Shown piece by piece: positions 11,244-23,173 of a DNA stretch of 64,000 nt. The stretch is from positions 620,001-684,000 of the forward strand of contig CADCXA010000059.1 of assembly GCA_902806565.1 (NCBI GenBank). Reading direction: 5' to 3'. A model generated the notes under the pieces. That model was not told where the DNA came from. It did not search any database and saw nothing but the letters and a program-made list of their open reading frames with translations. How positions within the stretch are numbered: the stretch's first letter is position 1; each line of letters begins with the position of its first letter. The DNA is from Hypoxylon rubiginosum (Eukaryota; Ascomycota; Sordariomycetes; Xylariales; Hypoxylaceae). A program made the translations under genes and the position numbers.

Positions 11244-12714
11244 TCATCGCCGCCATTTAAATACATTAGATCCACGATGACTACTGGCCTGGCTGGAGAC
11301 CCGACTTGGGCCACAGGCTACCTGCATTTTCAGGAGATTAATCGTCTTCTCAAAGTCGTCTCCATTTGACTTTCCCTGTTTCGACAAGCCAGGAGCCAGA
11401 CTCAAGACTACAGACTCTCCTGGATCCCCAACTAGCTCCATACTGTCTTGATTGAATCTTTGTGGTTGGTGTCCTGTGCTGTACAACCAATGAAGGCGAG
11501 CTACTTGCTTGTGTATGAGCATGTCAAGTTCTAAGGCTTCCATAATAATGGTCGATAGTTCCTCGGCCAGCTCGTCGTATTTCGTCGATGAGACAGGCAT
11601 AAGGATCGTGGCCATGTTTTTCGCCTTCACCCGAACAAATTCTTTTCGCAAGCGGTGTCCCTGCTCTTGCTCTAGGCCCATTGACTCAACGACAAGTATC
11701 GTGGTATTCGCCTTCCATGTCTGGATTCTTCGCTCTGTGTGGGTCTGCTCGGCAGCCATGGTCAATAAATTGCTGCTCGACGAATCTACGCATAGCCATG
11801 TCAGTATTGGAGAATGTCTGGGATGTCGAATATTTACCAAAGACACTTTTCAATTCATAAAGCGAATCCGAAATATCCTTCCCAGCCCAGCGGAACTGAT
11901 CGAAGATATCTTCTGTTAGAAAAGCCCACAAGTAAGCTTGTGTAATCATTGCACGCCTTTGATGATTCTGTATCCATGAATCGAACTGTGCACGATCCGC
12001 CAACGGACTGTCTTTGAATTGAGAGAAATCTTTTGCTGCATCCCAATAGACAAGGATGTGCTTTGGGGATACAGGCACAGTGGTCCGGAAATGATGCAGG
12101 GCAAGGTTTCGGATGTTGTATCGAAGCTGCCCAACCTTTTGAAGAAGGTCTTGATCGTCAAGCTGAATGAAATTCTGGCTCTGAGCTTGGAACTTGTTGA
12201 ACTCTTTCACCACATCTTTCCAGCGAGCCCGAGTTTCTACTAGGTCCCGCTGTGTTTCTTCTAGTTGTAATTGTGTCTCTCTATGCGCCTTGACTTCTGT
12301 TTCAAGTCGCACTTGTGTCTCATTGTGGGCTCGCCTTTCTGTTCCAAATTGGACCCTGTCACTCTCAGTGCGTTGTCGAAGATCATATAAATCATGATTT
12401 ATATGAGGGGGTAAATTTGGTTCTAGCTGCATTTCCGTCCCTCTATGAGACCGGATTTCCGATCCAAGCTGTACTGGAGTCTCGACGTGGGCTCGCCGTG
12501 CTGTTTCGGAATCGTCTCTGGCAAATCTAGGGATTTGTCGAAGGTCATGTGGATTATGACTCGGAGGAGGGAGTAAATCTGAAAAATAGTGTTGGCTTGG
12601 TTCTCCAATCGAGCGGTTTGAAGCATGAGTTTGGTCATGAATGAGCCTTTCACTGTGCTGAGAGGTCGTGGACACGTTAGTCCCGCACCTTTCGCAAATG
12701 TTGCTGTTTTCCAT
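11244..12714 (-). CDS. coiled-coil protein with N-terminal cysteine pair, unknown function
   Basis: I do not recognise a named family. Two exons (12714-11838 and 11785-11244) are joined by a 52-bp GTAAAT..CTGAC..GCGTAG intron and give 472 residues. The N-terminus has a CERCGT pair that could be half of a zinc ribbon. Residues roughly 70-190 are charged and contain recurring units of the form AH(V/N/R)ET(P/Q)(V/L)xL about ten residues apart, likely a coiled coil. The middle has a conserved-looking block around LRYNIRNLALHHFRT and WAFLTEDIFDQF. The C-terminal half is helical and ends in a Ser-rich tail. An in-frame ATG 28 codons upstream (12798) would add a hydrophobic leader; I prefer 12714 because it puts the CxxC pair next to the start. 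Its divergent neighbour is the Hsp70-like gene. It may be a lineage-specific or mobile-associated gene. Confidence 0.72.
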
Positions 12715-13623
12715 GTTCGGAGTGGAGAATGGTATCAGCAGCAAAAAACTACCTAGTTTTTTGTAAAGGCACAATATCAAGTAGTGGGTGCATGTCAAAT
12801 GAAGAACTCAGGGGGGTATGAAGAAATTCTTGTTTTGTTTTTTTTCCTTGGCAGGCTGCAGAGCTGTACTAAAGAAGACGCTTAGTTGCGAAGACTTCAA
12901 CCTTTGCAAGGCTATGAGCGGCATGAATCTTGAGTCTTGATGCAGTAATTACGTGAGATAGTCAGCTTCGGTCTAATTTTCAAGATTCATTTAGACGTGT
13001 CTATCATTGATTGGTGGTTGTACAATGGAGGATCGGAAACTAGGTGTGAGTGCGGTGCGTGGAGGCTTGACATAAGGGCGAGGCAGCCAATCACCAATGT
13101 GCCGTATCTGCCAATGTTCACCGAAGATTTGATATTTTAGTAGTACTGTATGACAATATTCCTGCAATTTGCAAATCTCATACCCTCTTAGGTACCAAGA
13201 TGGTGTGATGAGGCTGTGGTAAGAAGAAAAAGCATCTGAGACCTTGATCCAGAGCGGTCCATCCCCCACCCTCATTGTACATGCTAGGGTCTTAGCCCTT
13301 GCTACCCAGGTTTAGTTACAGGTCTGTTGGCATGAGAGAATGAATAACATCCATAGGAGATAAGACCCTTCGTCTGGGTGTACCCGGGGCCTGGTAACAC
13401 GCTTATGTTCATAGCTCTTCGCTCAGCAACATAGTTATTCATCTATCTCATGGTTAGCCCGCAGCACTACATAAATCCCACAGCCTTAGAGCCCTCTGTT
13501 GTCTCTGAGCTGAAGCTTCTCTTTTCTATCAAACATCCCCATCACGTTTCACTTCCCTACACACCGGATCACTTTACCAACGTGCAATCTTCATCTTTTC
13601 TGCAACCTAGAACTCTTCAATCA
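12715..13623. promoter_or_regulatory. shared divergent promoter region (coiled-coil gene / Hsp70-like gene)
   Basis: A 909-bp region between divergent start codons. Its right part (13490-13620) is rich in CT tracts, usual for fungal 5' untranslated leaders. A 94-codon frame on the minus strand (13275-12991) is present but has no supporting features. An in-frame ATG at 13450 could extend the Hsp70-like protein by 58 residues, but that part reads like a leader. Confidence 0.5.
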
Positions 13624-16177
13624 ATGGCGTTCAATAAGAGACACGCGAGTATTCCCGATAAATCAGAAAGACCATGGTCACTCAAGGACCTTGTGTCCAG
13701 GATCAAAAAGAAACGAAATTCAGATCTTGATGATTTTATGGTGGTCGGCATTGACTTCGGGACGACGTGAGAGAGAACTACCCCGAAAGTTTTAAGACGT
13801 GCAACGTGTTGACGAATGTGCAGATACTCTGGGGTGGCGTGGGCGACCATTGCTGACTTCGAGAACGACCAGATCAACCTGATCACTAGCTGGCCAGGAT
13901 GTGGCCGCGAAGAAGGGAAAGCTCCAACGGAGCTCTTCTATGAGAACGACGAAATAATGTGGGGATATGGCATTCCGGCAGATGCTGACCCGATCCGCTG
14001 GTTCAAGCTGCTTCTCTTAAAGGAAGAGGATCTCCCTGCCGACCTGCGCGATGCTGAGTACCTCATTAGGGCGCGAAAGACACTCAGAGAACACAAGAAA
14101 TCTGCCACAGACTTGATAGCAGATTACCTTAAGTGTCTCTGGCAGCATATCCTACAGACGGTTCACAAAGCTCGTGGAAAGTCTGTAGTAGAAGGGCTGA
14201 CGTTCCACATTGTCATCACCGTACCCGCAATCTGGAAAGGTTACGCTCGCCAAGGGATGGAAGCCGCGGCGAGAAAATCTGGAATTCTCGCTGCACGTGC
14301 GGCTGGGTCCACGACATTGGCTTTCGCACCTGAGCCGGAAGCAGCAGCACTGGCTACGATCTGTGAACCCGGCAGAGCTATCAAGGAAAATGATGTCTAC
14401 GTCATTTGTGACGCAGGGGGCGGCACTGTCGTATGTTACCTTGCGATTCGTCGACTACTCTATTATGGTCACTGAGAAAACACAATGACTAGGACCTTAT
14501 TAGCTATAAAGTCGGCGGCACAGACCCCATCACCCTCCATGAGGCAGTCATGGGTTCAGGTAAATATTCGATTCGAATTTCTGTATTGGTGCGACATCAG
14601 TGGCCGATACTAACGCGTGATAGGAGGGCTTTGTGGCGGAATTTTCATTGACGAGGCATTCGAAGGCATTTGTAAGAATGCGCTTGGTCGACGATGGAAC
14701 AAGCTCAGCCAGACAGGCATCAAGGAGATCATGAAAAACGAATGGGAATATGCTATTAAGCCCCAGTATACGATCACAAACTCCAAGAAGAAAGAATATA
14801 TTGTCGCAATCCCGGCCGAAGCCTTCGTTGAATCGGATATGAATGATGAAAGCAAGAAACCCATCATCAAAGAAGGACGGATCTACTTCACAAGGTACGC
14901 AGTCAACTTACAGGCCTCCGAGTCGATTCGTAGGCTGAACAGACTCTGTTCACAGCTCGGACATACAGAAAGCATTCACTAGCGTCTTATCAGACATCGA
15001 GAAGCTGGTAAGTGACCCTCAATGGATCTCGTAAACCCTTTCAGTGTTTTTCCTTCGTTATCTTAAGAAGAGGCGGTTTGGAACAGATAGGCCACACTGA
15101 CTTCTGACTGTTATTTAGGTGGATGGTCAGATAAAAAGTGCCAAAGACAGCAAATTGTCGGTGACGGTAAGTAGCAGATGTTCACTATCTCATAGAATAC
15201 TTGCAGTCGACAGACAGCTGATATTTTTCAGGGAATCATACTTGTTGGTGGCCTCGGTTCAAGCCCGTACCTATATGACCACCTTGTCAGCCGATATGAG
15301 AAGAAAAGGATCCGCGTTCTCCAATCGACTGGTCTGCGGCCGTAAGATAACGTTGAAACCCCATGTAGAGCCCAGGAGAAGATATCTAACATTTGTTCAG
15401 ACGCACGGCAATTTGCCGAGGGGCTATTTTCAAGGGTTTCTTGGATGGTCCAAGTCAATCCACGTCCGAGCCTACATCCGCCGACAGACAAGGTCCAAAA
15501 ATTACTAGTTCGGTCAGTGTCGCCTCAACAATTGCAAGACAGAGTCTTGGTCTGCCGGTGTCGGTCCCCTTTGAATCTGGTACCCATTATGAAAAGGACA
15601 AGTATTTCGATGAAGATGAGGGGCGCTATTTTGCAAAAAACCAAATGACTTGGTATCTCAGGAAGGTTCGTTAAATGAAAGCCCGCGAGGATTTCGTGAT
15701 ACTGAGCCACTTCGCAGGGGCAGAATGTTCCGAAGCTTGCGCCAGTGCGACACGGATTCTACCAATTATTCAGTTCCAGAGAGAGTTTTGAAAACGGGTT
15801 CACAAGCACAGTGACACAATGCGACAGCGAGAAACCGCCAACGCGAAAAACTTCAGCAGTCAAACATTTATGCGATATCACAGTGGAGCTCGACATCTCC
15901 TGGGAAGACCTAGAAGACTTCACCGGTATGGATTCTTATTTACCCAGAAAAAGAGAGGGGAGAACAAAAAATGACAAATTATTCGGGATAACTACCTCAT
16001 ATAACGGACCCAGAGAGACAGTGGCTAATTTAAATATTAATAGGTGCAAAAGGCCAGAAGTTGAAGAGATTCGATTACGAAGTCGAAATGGTGCCTTCCG
16101 GTGCAGCTATTGACTTCTCTGTTCTTAAAGATGGTGTCAGACTTGGATCACAGAATTCCAAGATAGATTTTCAGTGA
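13624..16177 (+). CDS. divergent Hsp70-like (actin-fold ATPase) protein
   Basis: Predicted cytosolic ATPase of the fungal Hsp70-like group. Ten exons: 13624-13766, 13824-14430, 14493-14559, 14624-14894, 14956-15007, 15119-15166, 15232-15341, 15401-15665, 15718-15925 and 16044-16177, giving 634 residues with every junction in phase and GT-AG. The motifs in order are phosphate-1 GIDFGTTYSGVAW (about 42-54, split by intron 1), PEPEAAALA, phosphate-2 VICDAGGGTV (241-250) and adenosine-binding ILVGGLGSSPYL (from residue 399). The C-terminal region after about residue 450 is not the canonical Hsp70 substrate-binding domain and ends without an EEVD tail, as in other fungal Hsp70-like ATPases. It has a basic N-terminal extension (KRHASIPDKS...RIKKKR). 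Canonical Hsp70s are usually intron-poor, so nine introns also mark this as a divergent member. No sign of decay. Client and role unknown. Confidence 0.88.
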
Positions 16178-17718
16178 TAGAGTCAAGGGATGATGGGGTA
16201 CAGAGTGTAAAAATCCCTTATTTAACGGGGTATTCGCAGAGTGTTTTTTTTATAGATCCGCCGGCCTAGCTGGCAGTATTGTTAATATCTAAAACTATTC
16301 TGTTTAACCTATCAATACGATGATACCCTAATCTAGACTTTGCTTTTCAATATTAGTAGATGAAGCCATTGTAACTTTTTTTAAAAGTCGTGGCTCTCTT
16401 CGTGGCTCCCCTACTCCTCCCAACAAGGAAATGTTCTTAGTGCTAGCGCTGCCCCTTGTTCCTGTACCTTTTTTCTTCTAGGTAGTCCGCTAGCGTATCT
16501 GCTTATAATGCTGGATTATACGTCATGTACTCCTAAAAAGAGCCAGTGAAGTTATTGAGAATGTTAATTACCTAGGTATATTATCTAGTTTTAAAAGGGC
16601 AGAAAAGCTGTAACTTTGTAGCGTAAACGTTTCCCTATTACGACGGCTTAATAAACATGTTGCCACCTCGTCTAAAAAGCACACCACCGTCGCTCTATCA
16701 TTGAGGAGGGTTTACACTTTGTAAATAGCATTGCTCGATATATTATAGTAGTAAAACATGAGGCGCGGGCACGGGTGGGCAAATTATAGATATATCACCC
16801 ATCTTCACGGTATTGTGCATCATCATATTTCGTAAAGGCTCTAATATGTTAGTGCTACTCGCCCATCATCGTCTGGTCCGAGATTGTAACTCTTCTCGCG
16901 AGAAAGTTTGGCATTGGGATATCCGTGCAAGTTGTTTATAGGTATGCAATTTCGACCGAGCTGATCAGAACATTGAACTTTATGAAGAATAAAAGAGCAG
17001 TCCTGAATCCAACAGGCTACTGGGGAGAGCCTTGCACCTCCTGGTTCGATAATGAAAAGAGGCTCCGGCCCATGCTAACCTCGAAGTATCTCTATTTATC
17101 TTCTGCTCAGCAGACGCCGCCAATAGGAAACTTGCCGAGACTGAGGATGTGGGATGTTATTTCATCCGATAGGCGATAGGGCTGCATGCCGAAAAAGTTT
17201 GGCTGGCTGTTTGATAGATAGGTAGGGAAAAGGAGGGAAAGGTGCAACTCGTGTGCGACCCAGTTAGGCGGCCTTTAGCTTCGCTTCTCCAACATGCAGG
17301 CTTAGCTTTTCTTGTTCTTGAACTCGTTGTTTGCGACATCTAGAAAGCATGTTGGTTAGAAAACAAGTATTGGTGAGAAACCGGAGATCGTTGATGGGAG
17401 GGGTTGTGCCACAGCGCGAACTGATCACGGTGGTGAGGTAGTGGTTACACAAATTGCGTAACCCCTCATAGGGATAACAAAGGCTGGGTACCTATCTTAG
17501 GAGGTATTCATGTACTATTCCGGGGCAGGGATAACCACATTCTAACATACTCACTGTACGTTGATCGCACTGCTGCATCATCATTATCTGGGTAGTTGGC
17601 TACGTACCTTTCAAGCTGTGGTAGCATTCATCACCTACATTCTTCCTCTTACCTCTAGGGAACTTTACACATAGGTCAATCAGCCTAACGTTTGGCAAAA
17701 CACCTCTGTCGCGTCACC
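16178..17718. other. long intergenic region, nothing called
   Basis: About 1.5 kb downstream of the Hsp70-like gene and upstream of the oxidase relic. It is AT-leaning between 16200 and 16850. The open frames (16925-17179 on +, 17157-17452 on -) are short and lack recognisable features. The last 200 bp before 17719 should contain the promoter of the oxidase gene. Confidence 0.5.
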
Positions 17719-20442
17719 ATGGCCCTAAAGCCAGAAGACATTTTCCCCGAGCCTCAGTGGCAGGCATTACTCGCGTTACTAGACGCTACTGTTCCTTCTA
17801 TCCAAGTAGCGGATTCGTTATCTTCTGGTGATAATCACCTATGCCTTTCTCAGGAGCAGTTCAACATTTGCTATGATGATATACAATGGGCAATGAAGCA
17901 CCCGCCAAGCAGGGAGGCGTTTCAGAACTATCTAGCAATCAGGCCATCTGACAATCCAATGTTCATCAAGCTCGTAAAGAAGACAATAGGGGCACTTCCT
18001 CATAGACCTAAGCTACAGCTGTACCGTATATTGAGTCTAATGATGCACGTGAACATCCCGATCTCGCTCTGTTCGAAATCCCGTTAACATGTGTTTCAAG
18101 GACCCGCCTTGGAAGCTTGATTAGCACCGGCTATTTGACCCCTTTTTACCGTCAGTCCGTTACCGTACGAGAAGCAATTCTTCGATCGTGGAAGCATTCC
18201 TGGTTTTTCTTGTGGCCCTCGCTAGCCAGAACGTTTGTTCAGTTAGGAACTATGTCTTGGGGCCCTTCGGATCAGATATTCCAGGGGCTAACCGGCTATA
18301 AAACCTACGTCACTGAGGTATACCGGTCCGAGCCAGCACCTGCCATCGACTTCAACTTCATTAACCTCGATTCTGTCACTGCTGAGCCTATAGAACTCGA
18401 AACAGATATTGTTATTGTCGGCTCAGGGTGTGGAGGAGGCGTGTGTGCTAAGGTTCTCGCCGAAGCCGGACATCGAGTCCTCATAGTAGACAAGGGATAT
18501 TATACGCCTCCAAGCGAGCTTCCCATAAAACCTGATTCCATGAAGCTATTGTTTGATAGTAGCGGTGTGCTATCTAATACTGATGGCTCGACCGTTATCG
18601 GAGCAGGCAGTTGCTGGGGCGGAGGGGGTATAAACAACTGGAGTGTTAGCTTGCCGCTCCTCGACTTCGTACGCGAAGAATGGGCCAACGTGCATGGACT
18701 GAGTGTTTTCAACAGCTCAGATCTCCAGGATTCTTTTGACCGAGTCTCCAACTTTATCGGCTTACTCGAGGATCCGGAGCATAGTCACGCCAATAGCGTT
18801 CTTCTCGAGGGTTCCAAAAAGCTGGGTTGGCGTGCCAAAACATGTCCTACGAACACAACTGCAGGACATAAATGTGGAAGTGTATGTGCAAACGGCTGCA
18901 GAGAGTCGAACAAACAGAGTCCCGCTGTTAGCTGGCTTCCCGCTGCAGTTAAGGCTGGTGCAAAATGCATTGAAGGCTTCGAAGTATCCGAAGTACTCTT
19001 CGAAGAGGGCATAGATGGGCTGAAGAAGGCAACTGGAATAGTAGGCAAGTGGACGCCCCGTGGAGAGAACGGAAGCATTGGCGACACGATGAAGTCCGAA
19101 TTTCAGCGATTGGTGCGTATAAAAGCAAAGAAGACCATCATATGTGCAGGCTCACTACGCACGCCATTGCTACTGTCAAGAAGCGGTTTGAAGGTAGGAT
19201 GATACCGGCCATCTCTACCCCTAAAAGCTTGTCGGCTTACAGCGAGACAGAATCCCAACATTGGCAAAAACCTGCACCTCCATCTCTGCTGCCCTGTTAT
19301 TGCATTGTTCGACAATGTGTGACAAGGGTCTGTATCAGAGACTTGGAATAGCTTCAATTCAATGTAATAATCTTTATGGGTCCTAAGGTCCTTGATTCCC
19401 TTCAATTTAGACAGGAATCTAAGGCCCTATTTATGTCCCAAGGTTGCTACCTGATTTCTGCCTTATTGCCACCTTAAGCGCCCGACTGACGTGTGTTGGT
19501 CTCGTCGTTTCAATCCGAGTTATCTCCATCCATTCAACCTCAGCCAACTCACATATTAATATATAGGATAAGCGCTTGGCAAGATCTGTGACCATGGATT
19601 TCTCTATTCAGGTGAGCCACTCGGATCGAGCCGTGTGACACAATGATACCCCTGGATGGGAAGGTAAGGTGAGCCACTGTTCAGTGACTAAGCTCTCTAA
19701 CATATCACGTACAGGGTAAATAATAATCAGTGCGGTTAACTGAATTCGAGAATCTTGACGGGAAGGGACATGGACCTAGAATTGAGCCTATGGCTACTAG
19801 CGTAAGAGACGGCCCTATTTACTTGACCTCTCTGTTAACTAACACAGCCTCTAGATCGTTCCGGCTATGTGGCAAATTCCATGGCATGACGGACTGCAAT
19901 TCAAAATAGACGCGCTTAAGCATCGACAAATGAATGCCTTCATGTCTCACAACAGAGACCGGGATTCTGGTAGCGTTACTGCAGATCCGAATGATGGAAG
20001 CCCCATTGTATCCTATACAGCGTCAGCCTTTGATCGCGCAAACACAGTTGTAGGAATGGTGGGAATCGCGAAGCTATGTTACATCCAAGGCGCCTCAGAG
20101 ATACTTCCTATGGTGCACAACTTGCCCCGTTTCAGAACCAATAAACCTGTCGGCGACAGACGCATTGACGATGCGGACTTCGCAGACTAGTTAGCCCGCT
20201 TCCAGGCGGCAGATCTAAACCCTTCGTCGGCCGTTTTCGCCTCGGCACATCAGATGAGCAGTTGTCGTATGAGTAAGAGCCCAGCTACCGGCGTTGTGGA
20301 TGAACACGGCAAGGTATGGGGTACCGAGGCCTTGTATATTGCGGACGCGAGCGTGTTTCCCTCCGCGTCTGGCGACAATCCTATGATTACCATCATGGCT
20401 ATCGCGGACTATCTTGCTAAGGGGATATCGCATCACATGTGA
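17719..20442 (+). pseudogene. broken FAD-dependent long-chain alcohol oxidase-like gene (GMC fold)
   Basis: The intact family member would oxidise long-chain alcohols to aldehydes with FAD. Recognisable parts are an N-terminal domain starting MALKPEDIFPEPQW (17719-18044), the FAD-binding motif VIVGSGCGGGVCAK and GSCWGGGG in 18101-19193, an exon with NPNIGKNLHLHL (19251-19311), a GWEG scrap near 19650, an EFENLDGKGHG scrap (19732-19801) and a C-terminal exon from 19855 containing SAHQMSSCRM and ADASVFPSASGDNP. Defects are a TAG codon at 20188 inside the last exon (a C to T change at CpA would make it), stops and frame loss just before the EFENLDG scrap (19715-19732), and about 330 unexplained bases at 19312-19645. 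The junction 18045-18100 only works with a GC donor. The gene is therefore very likely inactive, and recently so because most of the protein is still readable. Confidence 0.8.
19610..19678 (+). repeat. 12-bp direct repeat AGGTGAGCCACT inside the oxidase relic
   Basis: Identical copies at 19610-19621 and 19667-19678, 57 bp apart, flank the GWEG exon scrap. This could be a local duplication or the footprint of an insertion or excision that helped break the gene. Confidence 0.5.
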
Positions 20443-21260
20443 AGGCTATACCTAGAGCATGGCAAGTTGAGACAAGAATATCGGTAATAATATTCTCATT
20501 AAAATTAAATCAACATTGTCTAGGTAATTTCGATGACTTTTTTAGTAGAAATATACAAAACCCAGGAATTGTTTAGGGACGGCCCGTGCTAATAGCCTTG
20601 ATTCGTATCAAACCGTATAATATTCTGTATTATTCAAAGTCGGGTTTTTTTCTACAGGAATTTTAAACCCCCATACCGAAAACCGCCAAATCGGTCAAAA
20701 CTCCAAAAATTTAATGACATAATATTCTATATGCCCTATATATGCCCTATAATACAGGGACCTAAGTGCTGGAGGTCACAGGTGACCTTAACCGTGGCTC
20801 AACAACGGCTTCGTGTATACCTAATACGTACTAGATCAAAATCCACAATGCCCTATAAATATAGGGAGCTTAGTGCCGAGACCCGCTACAACTACGGTGA
20901 GTTATAGTGCATACCTTCTACAACTCAAGATTATGTCATCAATTTTTAGAGTTTTGACCGGTTTGGCGGTTTTGGGTGATATGGCCAGGCGTCGTATGGC
21001 CACACAAGCTGTGGCCGTGTTGGGCGGGAAGAAAACAAAAAGTAAACTCGGGCATTCGCGACCAGCAAGCAAGGGCGTGATTTAAAATGAATAAACAATT
21101 AGCTAAAAAGCGAGAGCCACATGCTGCATGTAAGGGGTCTTTCTGACGTCTTTGTTACCTGTCTGACCGAGGCTCAACACGACGGCGGGTTTGTTCTCCA
21201 CGCAATCGACAATTAGCAATTCGAGATTTTTTTTCAACGTCATATCCCCAGGCATCAATA
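20443..21260. other. intergenic region holding a fold-back repeat
   Basis: Spacer of 818 bp between the oxidase relic and P450 C. It holds the inverted repeat listed next. I see no gene. Confidence 0.6.
20671..20980. mobile_element. fold-back (MITE-like) element with about 50-bp inverted arms
   Basis: The left arm (about 20671-20722) is the near reverse complement of the right arm (about 20930-20980). Both contain the core TTTTGACCG(A/G)TTTGGCGG when read in the right-arm direction, and end at ATTATGTCAT. There are about five mismatches and one indel over 49 bp. The 207-bp loop carries a second direct repeat, GCCCTATAA..(T)AGGGA, at 20744 and 20850. No coding capacity. Target duplications are not clear to me. 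The mismatches are mainly transitions, consistent with mild RIP. Confidence 0.6.
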
Positions 21261-23173
21261 ATGGCATTTAGTTTACTTGACACAGCGCCGGCGGCTGCAC
21301 TCTACACGCTAGGCATCCTTGTGCCGCTCGTATGTCTGCCATTCTTGCTTGTTGGTTCCGGCTCGCCGCTAATACCCCTTTTTAATGTAGGCTCTCCTTT
21401 ACTTAAGCCACCAAGTTGCATTTCACCCACTAAGCGCCTACCCCGGGCCCCTTATCGCTAAGTTCACCAACGCCTATGGCGCATTTCATGTTGTTCGTCG
21501 ATGCATGCATCTTGCTACGTATAACGACCATCTGAAATATGGTGAGAGTTCAATCTTCTCTCTTCGACGCCCTGTTGAAGATTCACTAATTGAAACTAGG
21601 CTCTGTTGTGCGATTGGGGCCTAACCGTCTTGTGTTCAATACTGCGACAGCGGTACATGGTGAAGCTGCTTGCAATCACCGTCCACTAATATGAGTACGT
21701 GCTAATAATTTGCGAAGATATCTACTCCAATGCGCGTGTCAATAAAGGACATTCGTACTCCTATGTGAACCGCAGTGGAAACCCCAGTATGTGGTCTACC
21801 CTAGACAGGGAGGCACATCACCGGAAGCGCAAGCTGGTCGGTCCCGTCGTCTCAGAGCGCTCTATGCGAGCCTTTGAGCCTATCATGAGCGCCGCGATGG
21901 ATGTATTCCTACGACAGTTACTTGAGTCTAGTCAGCAGGGCCGTCTCGTCAACATGACAGAGCGTTGCGAACGTCTTGCCGTTGATATCGTCGGCCTACT
22001 AGCATTTGGCTATCCGCTTAATACCCAAACCGAGGAGACCAACAAGCTCGTCCCCGACTCGCTCAAGAACCTCAGCACGCTCAGCACGCTGATCATGGCG
22101 TGGCCGGCTACGCGCATTGTCGCCCCTTTAGTTGGCTGGCTGGGCCGCAAAAGGGCCGCGACATTTCATTTGGCTCTACGCAAAATGATCGGCGCTCGGA
22201 TGGCTCTACCCAAGGATGCGAAGCACGATTTCTACTCTCTCGCAACGGGTGAGATTAGTCCGGGAGAGCAGGGCTTGAATGCCGCCGAGCTCTGGCCCGA
22301 GGCAGCCTTCTTCATAGCCGCAGGTGAGACAGAGATAATCAATTCCCCGCATATACCCCTTTATTAGATCCTTGTGAAGGTGTGCTAATTCTACCATTCT
22401 TTCAGGCGGAGGTACAGTCAACACGGCTATGACGGCGTCTTTCTTCTACCTCTCACGGCACCCGGCCGTATACGCCCAGCTCGCAGAAGAGATCCGGACG
22501 ACTTTCTCCTCAGGCCGTGAGATCCGCCAGGCAAGCCAGCCCCGCCCCGCCCAGGACTGATATAATGCTAACTTAGCAAATATAGGGCCCTAGATTGGCC
22601 GGATGTAAGTACCTGCGGGCTGTCATTGACGAAGTCCTTCGCATCGCACCAGCCTCACTCGCCTACACTTGGCGGGAGCAAGACACGGCCTCGGCTGCGG
22701 CCGGCGAAACGCTAGTTGTCGACGGCCATGTCGTCCCACCCGGAACCGAGGTTGCAGTAAACCTTTACGCGCTCTTGCATAATGCAGAGTATTTCCCGGA
22801 ACCCTTCAATTTCCGGCCCGAGCGCTGGTTGGCGCCCGAGCACGAAACGGACCAAGAGCGTGAGGTGCGCGCCACCACGAGGCGTGCATTCCAACCGTTC
22901 TTGTTAGGCGATCGCGGCTGTGCGGGCAAGGCCATGGCGTATTTGGAACTGAGCATGGCGCTAGCTAAGACGATCTGGTATTTTGACTTCGAGAAGGCTC
23001 CCGGCGAGGCGGGCAAGGTAGGAGAAGGAATGCCAGGGAGGACTGGCTGGCGCGGTAAGCAAGATGAGTTTCAGCTGTACGACGGTGTTGTCGTCAGCCA
23101 CGACGGTCCAAACCTAGTTTTTAAAACGCGCGGGAAGTATTGGGAGGATATAGAGGCGGGCGAAGCAAATTGA
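21261..23173 (+). CDS. cytochrome P450 C (CYP65-like)
   Basis: Predicted membrane-bound monooxygenase. Proposed exons are 21261-21354, 21416-21541, 21600-21659, 21718-22323, 22406-22530 and 22586-23173, giving 532 residues in one frame. The first intron (donor GTTCCG) is the weakest junction and is inferred from frame and from the FHPLSAYPGP motif that must start exon 2. The fifth intron (22531-22585) uses a GC donor (CAG|GCAAGC) with a good branch site. The anchor is at residues 10-31. The I-helix is FIAAGGGTVN, ExxR is EVLR, the PERF motif is FRPERW, and the heme loop is PFLLGDRGCAG with Cys449. The C-helix region has WSTLDREAHHRKRK. The pattern resembles the CYP65 type (isotrichodermin C-15 hydroxylase-like and benzoate hydroxylase-like fungal P450s); the substrate is not predictable. 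It is not closely related to P450 A, B or D. Confidence 0.85.

Noticed and set aside
12991..13275. 94-codon minus-strand frame
   Set aside because: Lies in the shared promoter of two supported genes and shows no recognisable features.
13450..13623. Upstream in-frame ATG for the Hsp70-like protein
   Set aside because: The added 58 residues lack any domain pattern and the DNA is CT-rich leader-like; kept only as an alternative start.
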